Below, piece by piece: positions 47,927-60,840 of a DNA stretch of 64,000 nt. Source of the DNA: Saccharina japonica (Eukaryota; Sar; Phaeophyceae; Laminariales; Laminariaceae). Position 1 is the stretch's first letter, and each line of letters starts with the position of its first letter. Location of the stretch: the NCBI GenBank assembly GCA_008828725.1, contig MEHQ01002099.1:795963-859962 (forward strand). The letters are read 5' to 3'. A program made the translations under genes and the position numbers. The notes under the pieces are model-generated. The model ran no database searches, was not told the origin of the DNA, and saw nothing but the letters and a program-made list of their open reading frames with translations.

Positions 47927-49049
47927 CCCTTGTTGACAAATGCACTCAATCCAAAAAAAAAGAAAAAAGAGACAATTTTACTTGGAATTAGGCTTGGCGA
48001 GTTTGTGACAGCACGTTGTAAAAAATTACTCCAACTCCATCCACATTTCGGGGACGTACATATTAATCGGTGTTCGACTCTTTGCGTGAAAAATGACGAG
48101 GAAGAGGAAGGAAGCTGTGGTGGGGTACTATTACTAGTTATTAGCAAAGCTGAGAGCTGGCTGACAAACAGTCGCCAGCTAAGGTATTGGTCGGCTACGT
48201 CGTATACAGTATAGTTATTATAGTTATAGGTGCAGCGGTGCCAACTATCCGACTATTTGGGGTTTCCTTGTTTATGGAAGGCTTCTTCGCTACGGGGTGC
48301 GCATTTCCCCGTGAGACCACTACCTCAGAGAGAAAGAGAGAGAGCTGATAAGTCCACTACAACTCATGGCGTAGCAAAACCCACACTTCGAAGTATATAT
48401 AATAGTCATCGACGGTGCCGGTGCCAAAGGCCGTTGGCGGTTCTTTTTTATGTTGTTTGTATGTATGGCATTTACAATGGAACCAAGTAGCGCCAGCCGA
48501 CTATTAATAGTCAATTAAAGTCAGTAAAACAATAACTAGCCTGGAAGTCCAGGCAACTCACACTCCTAATTACCTAGTTATTACTGAAGTTCACGGCGTA
48601 ATTTCTGGACAACGTATACGAGTACACGTATTGTTTAAAAGGTAAAAGGGCGCGAGTGAGATGGTGGGTTTGGGAGGGACTATCACGAAGGGGAGATGCA
48701 TCGCGGTGCCATTCTATGGGCTCGTGATACAGACACCAGGAAGGGTGCGGTCGTCAGACTTCTATAACTTCTGCTTTCGAGCCCTCTGAACAAAAGCCGT
48801 GGTCACAGGTAGGTGTCGCCCCCCCGGTAATATGAAACGCCCTTCCCCTTTTATCGAGCAAGAGGCTTCATTATTGTTAGCACTGCTCCTCCATTGTCGT
48901 CGAATTTTGCTATAATAGCTCACGCTCTCGCGCATTTCGCACTGAGAAAACAAGCACAGGAAGTTTGTTTTCGTTTTTTTTTCAGTGAAGCTTCGGGTAG
49001 AATGTGACCATCAGGGGGTTGCACATCGTGGAGACAGAGGTGCTGACTA

Positions 49050-49166
49050 ATAAGGTATATACTCACTACTCACTGACGAAGGTACTCGCTACTCACTGAA
49101 TAGGGTACTCACTCCTCACTGATGAAGGTACTCCCTACTCACTGAATAAGGTACTCACTACTCACT
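49050..49166 (-). repeat. Minisatellite, right-arm copy
   Basis: Mirror of 44450-44566, same unit number as far as can be read. Confidence 0.7.
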
Positions 49167-49316
49167 GCCGGAAGAGGTGCAAGGGGGGGCGGAGCGAAGC
49201 AAGCGAAGGGAAGGCAACCGATAGTTCGATGGATGTGTCCTGGATGACGAAAAAAGACGGCACATGTACGTACGGAATGGCGAAGAATGATAGCGATGAG
49301 GGGTATGATACACGCC

Positions 49317-49661
49317 TCAACAGAGAGAGGGAACTCGGTGTTGAGCGCACGGAGATGAATCCGTTCGACAAATAAACTGCGAGGAGTTTGTAAATAGGAC
49401 AAAAATCTCAACGGAAATATCAACGGATCTCTGGGTCACAAAAAGGATGAGACCTAAAGTAGCGCCAAGCCAGCCAAGGGCGAATTGAAGGTTGACGGAA
49501 AATGTGACGTGTTGGGTCGGGCTGATACCAACGCGCCTGCGGTAACAGAGAGCGTTCGAAGTGCTCCCAGAAACACCAATCAATAGAAACACGACACCAC
49601 TTCCGATAAGCAACACTTGTTTTGGACCAGGCTCACTTCTTATTGGAGGCAGGGTTTTGCC
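49317..49661 (-). CDS. Unrecognised hydrophobic frame, right copy
   Basis: Mirror of the frame at 43955-44299 with the same peptide over its length. The same doubts apply. Confidence 0.2.
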   Translation of the reverse strand, partial: GKTLPPIRSEPGPKQVLLIGSGVVFLLIGVSGSTSNALCYRRRVGISPTQHVTFSVNLQFALGWLGATLGLILFVTQRSVDISVEIFVLFTNSSQFICRTDSSPCAQHRVPSLC

Positions 49662-50726
49662 CTACACTGTTGAATGTGCTAGCCGCGGTAGATCTTATCT
49701 CGTGCCCGCATAGTAAGATGGTGCTGTTTCCATGAGGTAGGGTTTTGTCACGAGACTGTAAGGCGTTTTTCCCCGACGGTGATATTTTTTTCGGCTTCAA
49801 ATAACGGCGGCAACCACTCCGACCCGGGACTCTAACCCTAACCAGTAGAGCTGTGAGTTAGATGGCTGAAAGTCGCCAGCTACTCGTAGGTACTTGTTCT
49901 CTAGGTATTAAATATAGTCACTACTGCTGTTTGTTGTTGCAGCGGTGCCAACTATGTACTATTTGCTATTTGGGTTTCCGCGTTCATGGAAGGCTTCTTT
50001 GCGACGGCGTACGCATTTCCCCGTGGGACCACTCCACCAGAGAGGGAAAGAGAACTGAGAGGTCTACCGTAACATCGCGCACCAAAAGCCATCCATCGCC
50101 ATCTACGTACGGTGCCGGTGCCGGTGGACGTTGGCGCTTATTTCATCATATGTTTTGTGTGCAAAATGCAACCGAATAGCGCCAGCGGATTACTAATAGC
50201 CAAAGTTCAACCAAAGTCAGCTACGAGTACTCGTATATATATGTACGTTGACTGGTTTCGCCATTCAACTATATACTGTAATAACTAGCCTAGCAGAGAG
50301 AGGCCTGCTCGGTTGGTGTGCCGTGTGTGCCTTGGGGTCGTCGTGCTTCGAAATACGTTCTCTATCTCTATGTACGCGAAGGTGCTACGTACGGTACCTA
50401 TGCGGGCACGTCTAATGCAAGGAAATCCGCCTGCGCGGGCGGATGGATCTACGTGAGCTACAAATTCACTATTGATAGTGAGTATTAACATTTTCGAGTA
50501 TTACCATTGACGAGTAGCTTCCGTACGTTTCGTGCCAACGCCGAGCCAAAACTTCTTCAACGCCAACTTCACTACTGCGAAAAGTATCTAACACTAGTTT
50601 CAAGTAGTTTGTCCCCAAAAAACGCAGTGCAGATATAAACGGGTTGAAAAAGTGCTGTCGTGCTGTCGCGTACTACTATTAATAGGTATAAAGTGTAGGG
50701 AAGCACATAAGACCTCCTGGCTGCGG

Positions 50727-50729
<3 letters not shown>

Positions 50730-50764
<35 letters not shown>

Positions 50765-51524
50765 CGCACTCATTTGTTTGTTTGTCTTTGACCATCGACC
50801 GCGCACCCCTTTCGAGACGGAGCACCGTTCCCACTCCTAATGGAGACAACCTCCAACATTGGGGCGCTCATTAAGCGTTTTCCATACGTACACGAGTGTA
50901 CTGTCTGCGGGGGGGGGCGTGTACTTAATATGCATGCATGGCCGTAGTCGTATGACCTCCTCGCATCCCTGCAATGCCGGGACGGAGAATGTCGGGTTTT
51001 CACCGACCAGGCAGACATTGCTAGCACCAAGCGCGAAGCGCCGTGAGGCGTGGGGCGAGACGCATGAAGGGTGAGCTGCATCCTACTAGGAACAAGTTGT
51101 GAGGCGGACTTGCATATGGATGACAGCTTCAATGAGTTAATTTAGTTTCCGGTGTGGCCACTTCCAGAGGGGGGGGGGGGGGGGGGGGGGGGGTCTGGAG
51201 TGCTTCCGGCGGGAGCAGCAGCTACAAAAAAAGAACGGAGCGCAACTGAGGAAAGGGAGATGTCAACTATTAATTTAGACACTACGTATTCATAGAGTTT
51301 CCGAACACAGGCAGCAGGCAGGAAACCAGCGGTGTTGATGAAGATGGAAGAGAGGGGACGGGGGGAAGAGAGAGGGGGGGGGCGGGGTTGTACTCATGGT
51401 CATGCATGGCCTGTAGTCATATGCCCATAGACCCTCGCATCCCTACAATCTATATGCCGGGACGGAGCACGTCGGGTTTTCACCGACCAGGCAAAGGGAG
51501 GGGGGGGGGGGGGGGGGGGGGGGG
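50730..51524. repeat. Poly(C)-ended modules with expanded G runs
   Basis: Inverted modules at about 50740-50830, 50905-51010 and 51385-51500. G runs of 35 (50730-50764), 25 (51169-51193) and about 25 (51500-51524) replace much shorter C runs in the left arm. Confidence 0.75.
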
Positions 51525-52170
51525 ACGGGCGGTGAAACTGTGCTGAGAGAGCCGTTCGGGAAGTTGAAGGGGAGGGTGATAGGTGACAGGGCGATACCGG
51601 AAAGAGCGCCGGTGGTGATTTTCGGCAAAGGCGGAAGACATTGGGGTGTGAAGGGGGGGGGGGGCGACCCGTTGCTTGAGGATCGCCATACCAGCAGTAA
51701 GCCGTCAGAGAGGAGCGGGGAGGCGGGGGAGTGGGGGGGGGCGAGAACGCGAGAACGACGTTGGTCTGGTTTAAAAAGAAAAACCCAGTTTCCTGCTCCG
51801 TTGCAGCGGCTGGATGGAAGAATTGCCGTGCCGAAAACACGACAAGCTTAACGTGAGAACATGGACAGGACGGAGAGATGCGGCGGCTCTTGTGCGCGGG
51901 ATGCGTATACTATGGTGCAGCAGCGCGTACGCCGAGTTAATAGCACCTATATATATATATACTACAAACTACAAGAGAGTTCGGGACTTTAATGCCCACT
52001 ACAGATGATATCAAGAATGTGCTGATGTGTACTCGCTCTTGTTTTTCGCCTTTCACGGCGTACCCGTACCCACTCACTGCTGTACACCATTACACCAATA
52101 TGTATATACGTGCACTACGAGAAACGGCGCAAAGTAAATATGTGCACGAGAGGGATGTTTCGGGGGATAC

Positions 52171-52630
52171 GGTACTGCTGTACGTAGTCTATAACAGGTA
52201 TACCCTGGGTATACGAGTAAGGGTTATTTTTTCTGGGAAGAGAATGGGGCATTGGGTGAGGTTTCTCGAGGATAACTCCGACGTCTTACCTCTGACGCAC
52301 ATATCATATGTACATACATATAAATGCTTCTACTTGTACGAGTGGTTTATGGTTCATCAAACATAAACGTCGTGGCTGTTGAAAATCCGTGAGGTTTCTA
52401 AAAGTACTATCTTAAGGTTCTTACTGAAGAGGGGATAAGGGATAGGGAAATGGTCACCTGATGGCCAAAACGCAAAAACGGATGGCGCGCTCGACGTGAC
52501 GTGATTGCGGCAGTGACCGGGAACCGTTACGTCGGTATGATATACTCGGAAACAACGATAAGACGTACGAACGTAGGCAGTCGGGTGCTGCATTGACTGT
52601 ATTTTTTAACGACCTCCAGCAGTAGCAGTA

Positions 52631-52668
<38 letters not shown>

Positions 52669-53062
52669 TTTTGTAGTTCCACTGCTGAGTTACTACTGTA
52701 GTAGTTCCACTGCTGAGTTACTACTGCAGTAGTTCCACTGCTTAGTTACTACTGTAGTAGTACAGGACATGAAATAAGAAACAGGCTGATGAGAAAGCCA
52801 GGCTGAGATTTAGAGGAAAATAAGAAATTCGAGAATCGTTATCTTGAAATTAGTGTAGAAAGCACCCTCTCAAATAAGAAATCCAGCCTGGACCAGATTT
52901 CCTGTTTCTTATTACTGCTGTAGGTGTCCTTTACTGCTGTACTCGCTATGATATTTCAAAAGAGACCTGAACTAACCTGGACTACCAAGCCCTCGTCCAT
53001 CGTACGGCCAAGGAGAGCTATTAATATGTACCGAGTACCATGCATCAGAAATACCAGACTTA
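52171..53062 (-). repeat. Repeat A, single right-arm copy
   Basis: Mirror of 34853-35821 and 40494-41463. It is about 80 bp shorter because the AGT/ACT tract (52632-52668) is contracted. Confidence 0.85.
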
Positions 53063-53562
53063 TCGTACGATCGTACGCTGTCGCCTTCTGTATCGAGATG
53101 CAGAATAATGGAAAAATGGGGCAGCACAGCAGCAAAACTACGTGCCGATTTCAAATTTTAAACCGTTGGAAAACACAGCAGCAGTGGGGCACTCTAGAAC
53201 ACAAAAATGAAATATAAAGATAGATGTCGTATATATGCACGACGTACGAGAGTCAGACGATCAAGCCTACACCTGGCAAGCATTGACAAGGAAACAGGAA
53301 ACGTCTTGTACCTACGCATACCTGGGTACTTCCTCATGCGTGAGCTTTCCACAAGCGCCGTAACAGTAGCAGTTCCTCCCGCCTGACTCCTGGAAGACAC
53401 AGCAAGCGAGTGCCACAGGTACGCCGCGGTTCCGAGCTCACCTGTAGTACATCAGCTATTAATAATAGTTCATTGTGCGCACCGCAATTCCATACCAGTC
53501 ATCAGGTATAAAGTACCCGTACTTCAACTCAACGCTCAGCAAGCTCTCTTTTGTATAAGGGT

Positions 53563-53579
53563 GGTGTTGAGTAAACACC
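53563..53579 (-). terminator. Histone 3' stem-loop of H2A, right copy
   Basis: Mirror of 34329-34345, unchanged. Confidence 0.85.
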
Positions 53580-53721
53580 AGGTTGGTTGTGATGCCTTCA
53601 GCCAGAAGAACTGGTTAAAAGCTTGAGCATGCAGCTCGGATGAATCGAGGCACAGCAGCAGTAGTAGTAGTAGTAGTGTCAGTAGTAGTAGAAGTAGGTG
53701 TCGTAGTAGGCGTTGGCCGCT

Positions 53722-54096
53722 TTACTTCTTCACGACCTTCTTGGGGAGGAGGACGGCGTGGATGTTGGGCAGCACACCGCCGGACGCGATGGTCACCTCG
53801 CCGAGCAGCTTGTTCAGCTCCTCGTCGTTGCGCACAGCCAGCTGGATGTGGCGGGGGATGATGCGAGCCTTCTTGTTGTCGCGGGCGGCGTTACCGGCCA
53901 GCTCGAGCACCTCAGCGGTCAGGTACTCCAGCACAACGGCCAGGTAAACGGGGGCACCGGCACCCACGCGCTGGGCGTACTTGCCAGCCTTCAGGAAACG
54001 GCCCACACGCCCAACGGGGAACTGGAGTCCAGCCTTGGCGGACCTGGTGGTGGACTTCTTGGCGTCACCTCGGCCTCCCTTTCCTTTTCCGGACAT
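53722..54096 (-). CDS. Histone H2A, right copy (A54V)
   Basis: Same 124-residue canonical H2A as at 33812-34186 except that the conserved YLAAVLEYL reads YLAVVLEYL, valine at residue 54 counting Met (codon GTT at 53935-53937 against GCT in the left copy). This helix is nearly invariant in eukaryotes, so the change is either a tolerated allele or an error. The frame is otherwise intact, with the same stem-loop and divergent promoter. Confidence 0.97.
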   Translation of the reverse strand: MSGKGKGGRGDAKKSTTRSAKAGLQFPVGRVGRFLKAGKYAQRVGAGAPVYLAVVLEYLTAEVLELAGNAARDNKKARIIPRHIQLAVRNDEELNKLLGEVTIASGGVLPNIHAVLLPKKVVKK

Positions 54097-54472
54097 GGTT
54101 GCGTAGGGTTGTAAGCGACGAAAGAGAGCTCGAAAAAGGGGTGTAGAGAATAGTGACTTCGGTAGGGTGGAGAGATGTCGAGGCGAGGAGACTCGATTCT
54201 GCTTGCCACACCGCTCGACGGGTTTCGACTTTGAAAAATAGCGTTACCAAACCCATTTCGCCGTGATGATTGGCTCAAAACTCACCAAACACTAACCATT
54301 GGTCGAACCTAAAAAGTGATGGACGAAGAGGAACAACCGCTATAAACGCCTCGGAATACTATAACGCTATTGTTTTCGCCCGTCCAGGACCCGCTGAAGG
54401 CCCTCTGTGCCCCACAACTTTCCACCCACAGCACTCTCCTGCTCTCTTCTCACTCCACCCCAAACAAGCAAG
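54097..54472. promoter_or_regulatory. Divergent H2A/H2B promoter, right copy
   Basis: Mirror of 33436-33811. The CCAAT boxes (54269-54273, 54298-54302 on -), the TATAAA toward H2B and the inverted 10-mer pair are all kept. Confidence 0.6.
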
Positions 54473-54832
54473 ATGGCTAAGACCCCCTCTAAGAAGTCCG
54501 CCAAGGCCCCCAAGAAGGCCGGAGACAAGAAGAGGAAGAACAAGAGGACCGAGTCTTACTCCTCGTACATCTACAAGGTGCTCAAGCAGGTACACCCCGA
54601 CACCGGTATCTCCAAGCGCGGAATGTCCATCATGAACTCGTTCATCAACGACGTGTTCGAGCGCGTGGCCGGCGAGTCCGGAAAGCTGACCCGCTACAAC
54701 AAGAAGGCGACCCTCTCCTCGCGCGAGGTGCAGACGGCGGTGCGCCTCATGCTCCCCGGAGAGCTAGCCAAGCACGCCGTGTCTGAGGGAACCAAGGCCG
54801 TGACCAAGTTCACCTCGTCTTACTCCGCCTAA
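54473..54832 (+). CDS. Histone H2B, right copy
   Basis: Encodes the same 119 residues as the left copy at 33076-33435. At least one silent difference is visible (GAGCTAGCC against GAGCTGGCC). Start chosen at MAKTPSKK as in the left copy; the upstream in-frame part is leader. Intronless, with a stem-loop 90 nt after the stop. It stands divergent from H2A. Confidence 0.97.
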   Translation: MAKTPSKKSAKAPKKAGDKKRKNKRTESYSSYIYKVLKQVHPDTGISKRGMSIMNSFINDVFERVAGESGKLTRYNKKATLSSREVQTAVRLMLPGELAKHAVSEGTKAVTKFTSSYSA

Positions 54833-54922
54833 AGCAAGCAAGCGACATCAATCCCCGACGATTCGACAAGAAGGCGAGTCAGCTGCTCAGGCGTGCCCTG
54901 AAGCCGCCCTTCCAACCAACCT

Positions 54923-54939
54923 GGTGTTTACTCAACACC
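54923..54939 (+). terminator. Histone 3' stem-loop of H2B, right copy
   Basis: Mirror of 32969-32985, unchanged. Confidence 0.85.
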
Positions 54940-55738
54940 ACCCAAATCCCGAAAGAAACAGACAGCAAGGCCAGAGATGGCACTTGTACAAATTGTACTT
55001 TGCCTGCTTTTGTGATTGTTTTACGTACTGCTTTTTATTTTCTGTCTTGTCTTGAATGATTTTTGTGTTCGTATTTTATTTTGGTATCGGTATCTTGGGA
55101 GCCTTTTCGTTTCCAATTGATTTTGAAAAACAGCTTTTCGGCGCTGTCGCGAGCGAGATAGGTACACCTCTCGCACAGATCATCAGTTCCTCTTCGTAGC
55201 TACTTGATCTAGATCTTTCAAAGCAAGATCTATTCCCGATCTCGTTCGTACAATCTACCCTGTTATCGTGTGAGCCCCGTATAATCTGCATGATCTAGCA
55301 CATGTTTCCCGAGTTGGAGTGGAGCTGTACTTGTGTGCAGATCCCGCGTCCCGCAACGGCGGGTGAGGAACTATCACGTAATAGATGATCTACTACTGAC
55401 TGTAGTACTGCTGCTGTAGATAGATCATGATCTGTCCGAGGTGAACGAGGTTTTCAAAAATGCTGTTGCAATCCTGTGCAATCATCTGATTATATACCTA
55501 CACGCCTCCGCGTACGTCGTAGTTCGCACACCAACAGCCGTTCTGTTCCGTGAAGTGTTGGTATTATAGTTTGTGCTTGGTAGGTACAGCAATAGTGTAT
55601 TATGCTTAGACCAAAGGTAAGATAGTGGGGTGTTTATTTATGTCTTGAGAAAAATTGAGCAACAGATTCAGAAGCCAAGGAGGATCTTGTGATCTCATGC
55701 ATTGCTGGTGCTGCTGTCGGGCGATTGTTCTTACAGCA

Positions 55739-55878
55739 GGGGTCCCCCAATAAGGCGGTGGTGTGCCAGCAGAGCAATATGACCGCCTTATAGAGGGAAG
55801 CCGCCTTGTTCATTCCAGGTTATGAGTGTTATTCCCCAGTCGCGCCAAGCGATTTTGACCGCCTTATTGGGGGACCCC
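55739..55878. mobile_element. MITE with GGGGTCCCCC ends, right copy
   Basis: Mirror of 32030-32169. Confidence 0.7.
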
Positions 55879-56132
55879 CACTGGCTGTACTATTAATATG
55901 ATATACCTGGTGTACCATAGCAAGGTGTGCAGTGTGGACTGCAAACAGTTCGCAGAGACTCCCGTCAGTAATTTGCAATTTTAATGTGCGCGCGATACGC
56001 AGCGGTGCTGGTGCTTGCTTGTGCACACTCGCGTGCTGGACACCTATTTTTCCATGTTTTAGGTAGAGTGCAGAAGTAGTGCTGGTTAACGCTGGATTTA
56101 TTGTTAGGAAAGAGCGCGTTCCCCACTTATTA

Positions 56133-56254
56133 TGGGTGCCATAGTAAACACTAGTAAATAGGACCAAATGTTGTTAGTAATAGTAAAACTAGGTAAATAC
56201 GTAAATACATGGGTTTTTGTCTTTGCCGTAGGTTCTGTTTACTATGGCCCCCCG
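56133..56254. mobile_element. CGGGGG-family MITE, right copy
   Basis: Mirror of 31654-31775. Confidence 0.65.
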
Positions 56255-56634
56255 TACTACGATAACTTCAGTATAATAAGGCTGATTCTTATGGCGTCGG
56301 ATTTAGAGCGAAAAACCCGGTTTGCGATCCACTACGTATAAATTCGACGGAGTGTGTCTGCATGCCTTCCCTATCATCAATCGGATCGATTTTGCATTTT
56401 CTTGTGCTCTTCCTGGGGGCGGTTGATACGATAATTGAAAACTGCTTCGTGTCCTGCTCGCGGGTTCTAGGAGGTGCTGCGCTGCGAGCAGCAGCAGTAG
56501 AGCAGTCAACCCAGCATCGGAGAGGTGTTTAGGCTGCCGCTGCGTGGTGTGACCGCCGTGTGTTTGGAGGAGTGAAGAGAGCTGCGGTGAGCTTCAAAAC
56601 AAAATTCCGATTGAGAAATCCAATCCACGAATCC

Positions 56635-57831
56635 CGTCGAAAAACTCAAAAACTCGAGTTTTTCGACGGGATTCGTGGATTGGATTTCTCAATCGAAAAA
56701 GCTCTTTTTCAACTGTATAAGAAAGCCCGATTGTGTCTCCAATCGGAAACCGGCTTTTTCGATCTACGTATCCGACTGCATAAGAATTAGCCTAATGGAT
56801 CCTGAAGTTCCTATGTATATGATCTGTCCTTGTCACCTGTCAGCCCCTTGCAGCCTCCTCACAACAGATAATACTTCAGTAGTGTCTCTCTCGAATGGGA
56901 ATTCAACCTCAGCCAGACTATCTCGTACCAAGTACTCTTTTATGTAATGTACCCGAACCAAACAAGTTCCATCCATGTTACCCCATATTTTAGGGCTCGG
57001 TGCTGAACCAGTATCTATCTACTACTGGCAGTACACTGGTTCTGGAAGCGCATCTCTCCGGGCTGAGGAAGTGCCAGGATTCCAGGATATTTTGATCATT
57101 TACGAATTATACTACTTCGTACGTCCCAGTAAAACGCCTCATACAGTGCTACAACGGAAACTCCCCCAAACGTGCGCATGAGAAGAAGAGAAAACAGACC
57201 AAGCAGTAGAGCAGCAGCATCCATCCGGCCCAAAATCAACTTTTTTTTTTCTGGTGAACCTGAAGGAAAATCGCGTAATAACGTGCCTCCGGCAGGGCGC
57301 CTCCGGCGTGAACCCCTCTCCAAGGGGGGGGGGGGGGGGTGATCTGCCAAAATCCTGGTCGTGTTCTATTACTATTTATGCTGTAATTGGTACACAGACA
57401 GACGTAAATATTATACCTCTCGTATCATATGTATCATATATAATCGTTTTTATGTTTTTATCCATAGTAGGTAGAACGCGGAATCAGAATGCTCGCGACT
57501 ATGTACTACGTACCAGTATACGACAAGATAAGAAGCTCGTGGTTATTCGACTCTTAATACGACGACCATTAATAGAGTGTTAAAGTATACTGAAGTATTA
57601 TCTGTTGTGAGGAGGCTGCAAGGGGCTGACAGGTGACAAGGACAGATCATATACATAGGAACTTCAGGATCCATTAGGCTAATTCTTATGCAGTCGGATA
57701 CGTGGATCGAAAAAGCCGGTTTCCGATTGGAGTCACAATCGGGCTTTCTTATACAGTTGAAAAAGAGCTTTTTCGATTGAGAAATCCAATCCACGAATCC
57801 CGTCGAAAAACTCGAGTTTTTCGACGGGCCC
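56635..57831. mobile_element. Long-TIR element with palindromic ends, right copy
   Basis: Mirror of 30077-31273, with the same terminal palindromes and interior. Confidence 0.65.
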
Positions 57832-58093
57832 CCCCGCCCCCCCCCGGCTGGTAATGGGGCGCCACCGGCCGCCCGAGGCGTTTATGTTTAGTTTTTTGGG
57901 TAGTTTTCGCTTTATTCAGTTCCCAGAACAATAACAATCCCCATGCGTACCCATACTGCATGCTGTATACCCCTCCTCTGAGCTGTATTGACCGCACAGC
58001 CACCCGGGATACCAATCTCCCTATGAGTGAGGATTATTGTATTTATTGTATACTGGTACCACAGAAGAGACCCGCTGCAGACATCCATGCTGA

Positions 58094-58169
58094 AACTCTG
58101 TCCAGAAATATAAGCACTATTTGATTACATTTTTATTATATAAAGTGTGCTTATATTTCGGGACAGAGT
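58094..58169. mobile_element. Stowaway-like MITE, right copy
   Basis: Mirror of 29739-29814. Confidence 0.75.
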
Positions 58170-58549
58170 TGTATATTGCATGTAGAATGATGGGACGGGG
58201 TCGATAGCAGGAGACAAGAACTAGAACTCGTCCATCGTGCGTCCTTCCTCCTCCCTCCTCCCTCTTCCCCCTCCTCGCTCCCTCGACTACTATATACTTA
58301 CTGTTTCTTCTTGGATTGTGATTTTATTTCTTATATAATCTAGTAAACATTGTTAGCATGGTGAACATTATAATAAGTGTTCGCATCATACATATAAATA
58401 TAATATCATGATGAGCACATCGGTGTTGAGCTGGAAGTGGGTTAGTTAGACTTCGGGCGCAGGAGCTTCGGTGTACTCTACACTAACTGCTATTATTGCT
58501 ACATATTAATATTGAGGTTTCTTCTTTCTGGCAAAATGTTTCTGGTTAA

Positions 58550-58638
58550 CCCTTTTAGGACTGCAGTCCCGTTTTGGGGACAAACCCCTCTAATTCTAAG
58601 TAATTTGTCCCCAAAACGGGACTCCAGTCCTATAACGG
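58550..58638. mobile_element. piggyBac-like MITE, right copy
   Basis: Mirror of 29270-29358, TTAA on both sides. Confidence 0.8.
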
Positions 58639-59079
58639 TTAAATCGTTAAATCAGCGTTATTGAAGCTCATCATGCGTCACACTGACTGCTAAACTGTGC
58701 TGTGGCCGGAATTTTGATGGTGCTCTCAGCCACAGCGCAGCAGTAGTAAGTAGTAGTAATAGTCGTGCCGTGTTATACCAGTGCCGGGTGGTATTCATTA
58801 CCGGTAGATTTTATAATATGAATAGCTGGTACGATATGTTGCAGCAGCAGCAGCAGCAGCAGCAGTATCCGAATATATCTTTCGTAGTTTGTGTTTGACT
58901 GCTACTGTTAATAGTATGACTCACTCCGCTGTCGACCCCGAGGAGACGAGTGCTTGTGACTTGTGACCCACACAACACACAAACAACAAAAAAAATCTCC
59001 ACAATCTCAATACCGTATTATACGTCTTCTCCGCTCTCCGCACATCCGAAGAACGAAGAAGAGATACTTCGACATTTAA

Positions 59080-59159
59080 CCCTTTCAGAACTGCAAAAGT
59101 TATCCCACACTAATTTCAAGTAGTTTGTCTCCATAAACGAGGGACCGGTTCTTAAGGGG
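59080..59159. mobile_element. piggyBac-like MITE, right copy
   Basis: Mirror of 28749-28828, TTAA on both sides. Confidence 0.7.
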
Positions 59160-59723
59160 TTAATATATACCTGGTACCAGTAGTATAGTTTAATCTCCAA
59201 AATCTGAAATTCAATAGAGATCATGTGGTGATCTCTATTTAGTAGATAGAGATCATTGTGATCTCTATTTTGTTTCCGATTTATTTTTTTAGAGATCTTG
59301 CGAATCCAACGCCTCACGCAGATGATGACAGCAATTCAATCTTGCCTCTCACAAGGGTGTGTACCAGGCATGCCACAGATAACTACTATGAATATCAAGT
59401 GTCGATTTTGATAATAGGCTCTCGACTTTGCTGTTGTTGTTCAGTGATTACGATTTTTTCTGTTCTTCTGCTGCCCGCCTATTAATAGTATCTCCCATCT
59501 CCTCTTCTTTTGCCTTGCCGTGTTGAGCAGTTGACCGGTAAATGTTTGATCGAGAGGTATCCCACGAGGCTTGAGCTTGCAACGAACGATGGTTTCGACT
59601 ATTGATAGATAGCAACACAATAAAAGTATGTCCTCTATTTCACATCTGAGGAGACGTCTTCGTATTGATAAAGTATAATATGATAATACCTGAGATTACG
59701 TATGATATATAGTACGTACAGCA

Positions 59724-59890
59724 CAAGACACCTGATAAGAAACAGGCTAATAAGAAAGCCAGGCTGAGATTTAGAGGAAAATAATAATTTCGGGAGTCGT
59801 TATCTTGAAATTAGTGTAGAAAGCACCCTCTCTCAAATAAGAAACCCAGCCTGGACAATGTTTCCTGTTTCTTGTTAGTTAGGTGTCCTG
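59724..59890. mobile_element. Foldback MITE with GACACCT ends, right copy
   Basis: Mirror of 28018-28184. Confidence 0.7.
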
Positions 59891-60460
59891 TACTACTGTA
59901 TATACGTAATGTTTTATTTTAAGCAGGTAGTAAGTGGTATTATATAATGTTAAGGCTTTATTTCGTTGTTCTCGCGGGGCGTTTACACCTCTGTTCCCGG
60001 TACTGACTGACCCCTGTATAGTCGAATGTCAGACCGTATATAACCTTGTTCCACGTTTCCCCATAATCTGATCATATATCTGATCTCTGTTCAAAGGAAG
60101 GACGAGGGAACGACGGAGAGGACCGTGCAAAGACCCGGCCGGGCACGTTTTGCAAAAGGGGCTCGGAGCGAGGATCAAGGTCACCGGCTACACGCCCCTC
60201 CCTCCATGATCCATGATACCCATCCCACGTGTTTCGATGTCCAACGTTAACAGAGAAAATAGGGGGTTAGTCTATGCTACAGCAGTATGTAGGCGAAAAA
60301 TACTTCGGACTTGTTGTATGTTTTCTGTGGGGCACTGTTATGGTACTGCTGGCATGATGTGGAAACGTTTGGTAAATACCTGGTATCAGGTATAATAATC
60401 GTATTGGTAGTACTTGGAAGGCGGTATCTTAGGTGGGAACCAGGGATGGTTCCCGATGGC

Positions 60461-60646
60461 TTTTAGCCATCTCACCACCTTCTCAGTCGTTCATCAGGGA
60501 TAACGGAATTAAGCTGCTCTTCTTCTATCTCTATCGGCTTCGTAGCCTTGCCGTTCAGAGGTGTGGGAGTGGGTTTTAGCCATCTCACCACCTTCTCAGT
60601 CGTTCATCAGGGATAACGGAATTAAGCTGCTCTTCTTCTATCTCTA
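60461..60646. repeat. 73-bp segment repeated after 40 bp
   Basis: TTTTAGCCATCTCACCACCT to TATCTCTA occurs at 60461-60533 and 60574-60646. The left arm (27360-27450) has it once, with several differences, making this the most divergent stretch between the arms. Confidence 0.75.
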
Positions 60647-60840
60647 AGCAAACAACACACGTGAGTACCAACGAGTATACCCGTTCCATAGGCTGACCTG
60701 GCTAGGGATACCCTGTCCTCTTATACCTAGCATCCTTACCCCCCCCCCTACAACTAATCTCCGGTCTCGGAAAGGGATGCGTGGCCATCAATGGCCAAAG
60801 ACAAAGCAGCAACACAGGACTACCCCCCCCCCCCCCCGCT

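Larger units (their letters stand above)
47919..60839 (-). repeat. Right arm of the large inverted repeat
   Basis: Reverse complement of 27172-45701 without the 5.64-kb extra segment. It carries H2A and H2B in mirror order, mirrored elements, and several G runs that are longer than the matching C runs on the left. Confidence 0.95.

Noticed and set aside
60700-60725. TAGGGATA..CCCTGT as a homing-endonuclease site
   Set aside because: Only part of the I-SceI-type site is present and no endonuclease gene is near.
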